Origin: Kwoniella bestiolae CBS 10118
Lineage: Eukaryota > Basidiomycota > Tremellomycetes > Tremellales > Cryptococcaceae
Assembly (NCBI RefSeq): GCF_000512585.2
Contig: NC_089242.1
Location: 1,984,001-2,048,000, forward strand
Direction: 5' to 3'
DNA length: 64,000 nucleotides
The notes under the pieces are model-generated. The model was not told the origin of the DNA and did not search any database. It saw only the letters and a program-made list of their open reading frames with translations. Positions within the stretch are counted from its first letter, which is position 1. The number at the start of each line of letters is the position of its first letter. Positions 60,400 through 64,000 of this stretch are shown here, in pieces. Both the position numbers and the translations under genes were made by a program.

Positions 60400-60793
60400 C
60401 TGTATGTGTTGCTTGTCTTTTGGTCTGACTTGTTTCTTGTGCTGATGAGATGTATGTGGCTGATTATTGGGTAAGTTGTTGCATCTATGCAGTGAATGTG
60501 CTTTTACATCGTCCATCACTCGATGCATGAATGTCGTCACCATCCCATCTCAGCAATTCCCGCCGATCCGGTCATTTCTTCCGGTGGATCTGAACAAGTT
60601 TATATTACGTAATTCCTTGTTGGAGACAGACTTGCGAAAAAACACCACATCAGGATTTGGAGTGTGTGTTGTTGACAAGTATCAAAAGTATCATCCACCA
60701 AAAACACATCCTCTTAGCGTTGTCCATCTCATAACCCCACGTCACACCACCTCCGTCACCTCGCGACTACCTTTCAATCTGACGAAGACAACA
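60400..60793. promoter_or_regulatory. Divergent promoter of the epimerase and bZIP genes
   Basis: This 394 bp gap separates outward-facing starts. A plus-strand frame extends the bZIP gene upstream but contains no ATG that improves the product. No clear motif was seen. Confidence 0.4.
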
Positions 60794-62338
60794 ATGTCAA
60801 GATTGGATTATCACTCGATATTGGATACCAACACCAACGTGGACGTGGATGTCGATGCAGAGTTTGATAATCCCACTATCCTGGATACGCCTGACGACCA
60901 GCATCACGATGATTCGCACGATGGTCATCATCAACATCAGCTTGATGAACCTACCCAAACCCATACCATCCACGGGGGGATAGGTATATTGGATGAAGAG
61001 CACGATGAATCGCCGTTCGTCATCATGGAAGAACCCGAACCCGGACACGAAGGGGTCGAAGGAGAGGGAGAAGTGGAGAGGCAATTGATGGATGATGTCC
61101 AATTGGCCGCTGGGATGTTACCTGAACCTGAAAACGTACCAATCACCCAGATACCTCTGCCACCCACTGGATCCGAATACACTGAATCCAACACAGGCAC
61201 TCAGCCTTCCGGCAAGGCACCGATGAGTCTGAAGGGCATGACTTCGCAGGAGAAGAAGGATAGACAGAGGTTGCAGAATAGGTTGGCGGCCGAACGAAGT
61301 AGGAATAAACGGAAAGGTGATCAGTGAGTGGACGACTGGCTCGTACATCCATGATACCTCTATCGATGCGCGTAATTACTGATCTTCTTGATTGATGGAT
61401 TAGAAACAACCTTGAGAAACAGGTCGAATCCCTTCAAAGTGAGAATTCCCAACTACGTGCGAGATTATCAGCTCTACTCGCCTCGAAATCACCTGAACTG
61501 GTCATACCACCCTCTTCCACCGACCACCCCCAGGATGTGCATAATTCGTCGTCCTTGATAGGACAATCGGTATTGGCTGGAACAGGGATCGATTATAATT
61601 ACATCAATAAATTGACGAACGAGCTGAACCAGACGAAAATGACCTTGTTGGAACGCAAATTGAAGTTGATGGGTATTCAAAATGGAGATGCAGCTACCGC
61701 TACGCCTATTCCTGCTCAGGAATTGCAGAAAGAGGGTAATAATAGTACTGCCGTCGAGCTGGGAGCAAGAGGGGAAGGAGAAGTGATAGATACTGAGAGG
61801 GAAGATTTAAGCAATAATCGGAAAGATTTAATCAAGGTTTACAGTAAATTGCGAAGTATCAAGGCTGAGGAGAAGAGCTTGAATACCCTTACAGAACATG
61901 TTAAGAATGAGATTCAGAATCTCATCCGACAACGAGAACTGGTTGAGAAGAAGTTGAACGAGAGAAGAAACACCGAGGGAAATGGTGCACCCGTACAGAT
62001 GGTCAATACGGAAAATGAGGATCTGCAAGCGGAGAACGGTGTTGGTAATGGAGATGATACCAACCCTCAACCCGATCATGTAAAGGAATCGCAACTCGTT
62101 CCTGACCCTCAAGACCAGGATCAGAACGAACATAATGATCAGGATGAAGATCAGATGAACGAAGATAAGGCGCTGGACGATATTAGAGGATGGATCGATG
62201 CTGCTGTTAAAGATTGGGATCAGGTGAGTGCAAAGATTGATATTTTGTGTGAGCGATAAGCTGATAGGGTACGATCTTCCGTCGGGATAGAATTTACCCA
62301 GTGCGAAAGGGATGGAGGTGGAATCGGACAATCAGTAA
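60794..62338 (+). CDS. bZIP transcription factor
   Basis: Three exons fit: 60794-61323, 61404-62223 and 62291-62338, giving 1398 nt or 465 aa. The start ATG gives MSRLDYHSILDTNTNVDVDV. An acidic, His-rich activation-type region leads to the bZIP at about residues 150-205: basic region QNRLAAERSRNKRK (NxxAAxxxR pattern), then a zipper LEKQVESLQSENSQLRARL. The two bZIP halves are joined across the first intron. A second coiled coil (LRSIKAEEKSLNTLTEHVKN) and an acidic Gln/Asp-rich region follow. The last splice, at a GTGAGT donor, replaces VSAKIDILCER with NLPSAKGMEVESDNQ; both ends remain possible. The sequence does not tell which stress or metabolic programme it controls. Confidence 0.8.
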
Positions 62339-63219
62339 TCATTACTCCAGTAGTATATCCGATCGTATAAAGTAGAAGAATGTTTGGTTCTTGATACCAC
62401 TATCTCTATATCTGTTGTATCTTTATTCCTCACTACCACGTCTTTTGTCGTTAGCAGACATGAACAAGTATAATCAACAGCATTCACTATACGATCGCCT
62501 TATATGTATCATCACACGTAAAGGCCATGAGGAGCTCACGCCAAGTGTTCAAAACATTGGACGGTGTCAAACGGCCTGCAAGCAGGTAAAAAACAAGCAC
62601 GACTTTTCCAAGATATCTGGAATCTCAGTCCATTCGTATTGAGACAGTTATCTCCGTAAGACGTAAACGGACTTTTTTTCGTTGTTTCCGCCGGCCCGGC
62701 AATCCGATGGGAGATCTTGGGTGCATGGACGGGAAATGCAAATTGATAATCACTGAGTGTTGAGTTGATTGTCCATGATGATTGAGATGAAGTTGAGCGT
62801 ATCACATCTGTACTCAGTGCCAAGTAGACTGATCAGTGAGCTATGAGCTACGTCGTCTAGGATGTATGTGTGGATGTATACGCTAAGATGAATAATCGAG
62901 CTCGCCAAAATGACTGACTGGTGTTGAAAAGTAAAAAGTATCCGTTGGTACTGTTGTATGGTTTTTTGGGGATACTGCCACTTACGGCGTCATACCAATA
63001 CAATTGGACCCTGAATCCATCAACCATCACACCGTACAGTACCCTGTAAGTATGAGGTATCCATCCCATCCCATCCCATCCCTACTGTACTACCGTTCCC
63101 CTTTCTTTTCCATTCCATCCGTATTTGTCATTTACATCTCTTCTTTCTCTGTTTTCCATAAACAACTTCTCTCTTCATCCCTCTCATACCTAAAAGTACC
63201 TACATAACAAGTAATAAAG
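62339..63219. other. GND1 upstream region
   Basis: These 881 bp contain the bZIP 3' UTR and the GND1 promoter. A pyrimidine-rich leader precedes the GND1 ATG, with TTTCTTTTCC and TTCTTTCTC tracts from 63100 to 63180. No gene is seen. Confidence 0.4.
63061..63082 (+). repeat. (CCATC)4 pentamer repeat in the GND1 leader
   Basis: Four perfect CCATC units plus CC, about 140-160 bp upstream of the GND1 ATG. It has the same sense-strand register as the ATCCC run upstream of the WD40 gene. Confidence 0.95.
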
Positions 63220-64000
63220 ATGTCTTCTGAACTGTGAGTGTCCTTCTCCTCGTCCGTTCAACACTTCGTCGCCATGGAAGATGATAGAATAGTGAGAGAG
63301 GTGATCGGCCGTCATTATCCGATCATCTTGTCCGCTCCGTCTCATGCCCTCTATGCACAGCCAAGCATGATTACCTGACCCACTGCAAGGAGTATGCGCT
63401 GATGATATACCCTACATCAGCGCCGACGTTGGTCTTATCGGTTTGGCCGTCATGGTATGTCTAGGTTTTGTGAAGGTAGCAAGAAGACGGAATACGTCAC
63501 TGACCTATCCATTTCTTCCCCTTTTCCCTCTCCTTCTTACTACCTTGCATACTCTCCAATAAACGCTATGCTCTGATTCGGATACATAGGGTCAAAACTT
63601 GATCCTTAACATGAACGACAAAGGATTCAAGGTTTGTGCCTACAACCGGTGAGTCTCTCTGTGTCTTGGCTAAATCGATCACGTTGTTCATGATATGTCC
63701 GGTATCAGAACCACCTCAAAGGTCGATGCTTTCCTTGCCAACGAAGCTAAGGGTAAGTTTGCTGCCAACTTGTCCATCGCTTTTGACTCTTTTGACTGAT
63801 CTATGCTTCTCCGCACCTCGCAGGAACCAACATCATCGGTGCCCACTCCATCCAAGAACTCTGTTCCAAGCTCGCCCGACCCAGAAGAATCATCTTACTC
63901 GTTAAAGCCGGTCAAGCCGTCGACGACTTCATCGCCCAACTCGAACCATACCTCGAGAAAGGTGACATCATTATTGACGGTGGTAACTCCCACTACCCCG
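63220..64000 (+). CDS. GND1: 6-phosphogluconate dehydrogenase, 5' part (cut by window edge)
   Basis: This enzyme oxidises and decarboxylates 6-phosphogluconate to ribulose 5-phosphate with NADP+ in the cytosolic pentose phosphate pathway. Five exons are visible: 63220-63233, 63421-63454, 63590-63648, 63709-63752 and 63824 to the edge. They encode MSSELADVGLIGLAVMGQNL, with the Rossmann GLIGLAVMGQNLILN fingerprint, then NDKGFKVCAYNRT, RRIILLVKAGQAVDDFIAQL and GDIIIDGGNSHYP. The GDIIIDGGNS motif is the family signature near the substrate site. The frame holds across all four joins. The leader exon has only 14 nt, as often seen in highly expressed Tremellales genes. The remaining roughly 380 residues lie outside the window. 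Confidence 0.95.

Noticed and set aside
60467..60793. Upstream in-frame extension of the bZIP gene
   Set aside because: It opens without an ATG and the extension looks like leader sequence; the ATG at 60794 is preferred.
60794..62338. bZIP gene as the HAC1/HXL1 unfolded-protein-response factor
   Set aside because: The basic region and lack of an unconventional-intron hairpin that I could see do not support this name.

Overview
The window is nuclear DNA from a basidiomycete yeast of the Tremellales, most likely Cryptococcus or Kwoniella. Genes are intron-dense, with introns mostly of 50-150 nt that begin GTGAGT/GTAAGT, carry a CTGAC/CTAAC-like branch site and end in AG. Intergenic gaps are mostly 200-800 bp, both strands are used, and there are no operons or bacterial features. 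About 20 protein genes, one intron-containing tRNA gene and several short repeats are visible. The exon joins of TAF9, the TBC gene, RPA34, EME1, SYP1, EZH2, DMT5 and the bZIP gene were worked out base by base and each keeps one open frame. Other exon sets are approximate.

Layout. 1-16.3 kb: a DUF4211 protein cut by the left edge (-), TFIID/SAGA subunit TAF9 (+), a Gyp5-like TBC RabGAP (-), RNA polymerase I subunit RPA34 (+), the EME1 subunit of the Mus81 nuclease (-), the R-SNARE YKT6 (-) and the endocytic F-BAR/muniscin SYP1 (+). 16.9-27.6 kb: a long proline-rich protein with a BTB-like tail (+), Elongator catalytic subunit ELP3 (-), a WD40 protein (-) and a FYVE-finger protein (-). A 2.5 kb gene-free stretch follows.

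30.1-42.0 kb is the centre of interest: the Polycomb H3K27 methyltransferase EZH2 (+, 14 exons, 810 aa) and the very large DNMT5-type cytosine methyltransferase DMT5 (-, 15 exons, 2453 aa) face each other tail to tail, with 208 bp between stop codons. One protein writes facultative-heterochromatin histone marks. The other is a chromodomain-methyltransferase-RING-SNF2 fusion that, in Cryptococcus, maintains CpG methylation. Both act in transcriptional silencing.

42.7-64 kb: an F-box protein (-), the polarisome scaffold SPA2 (-), a secreted Ala/Asn/Gly-rich protein (-), a Ser/Pro-rich unknown (+), tRNA-Val(AAC) with an intron (-), a doubtful small gene (-), the Hsp90 co-chaperone p23/SBA1 (-) with a heat-shock-element-like site upstream, a glucose-6-phosphate 1-epimerase (-), a bZIP factor (+) and the 5' part of 6-phosphogluconate dehydrogenase GND1 (+), cut by the right edge. 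The last three include two sugar-phosphate enzymes, but their arrangement gives no evidence of co-regulation.
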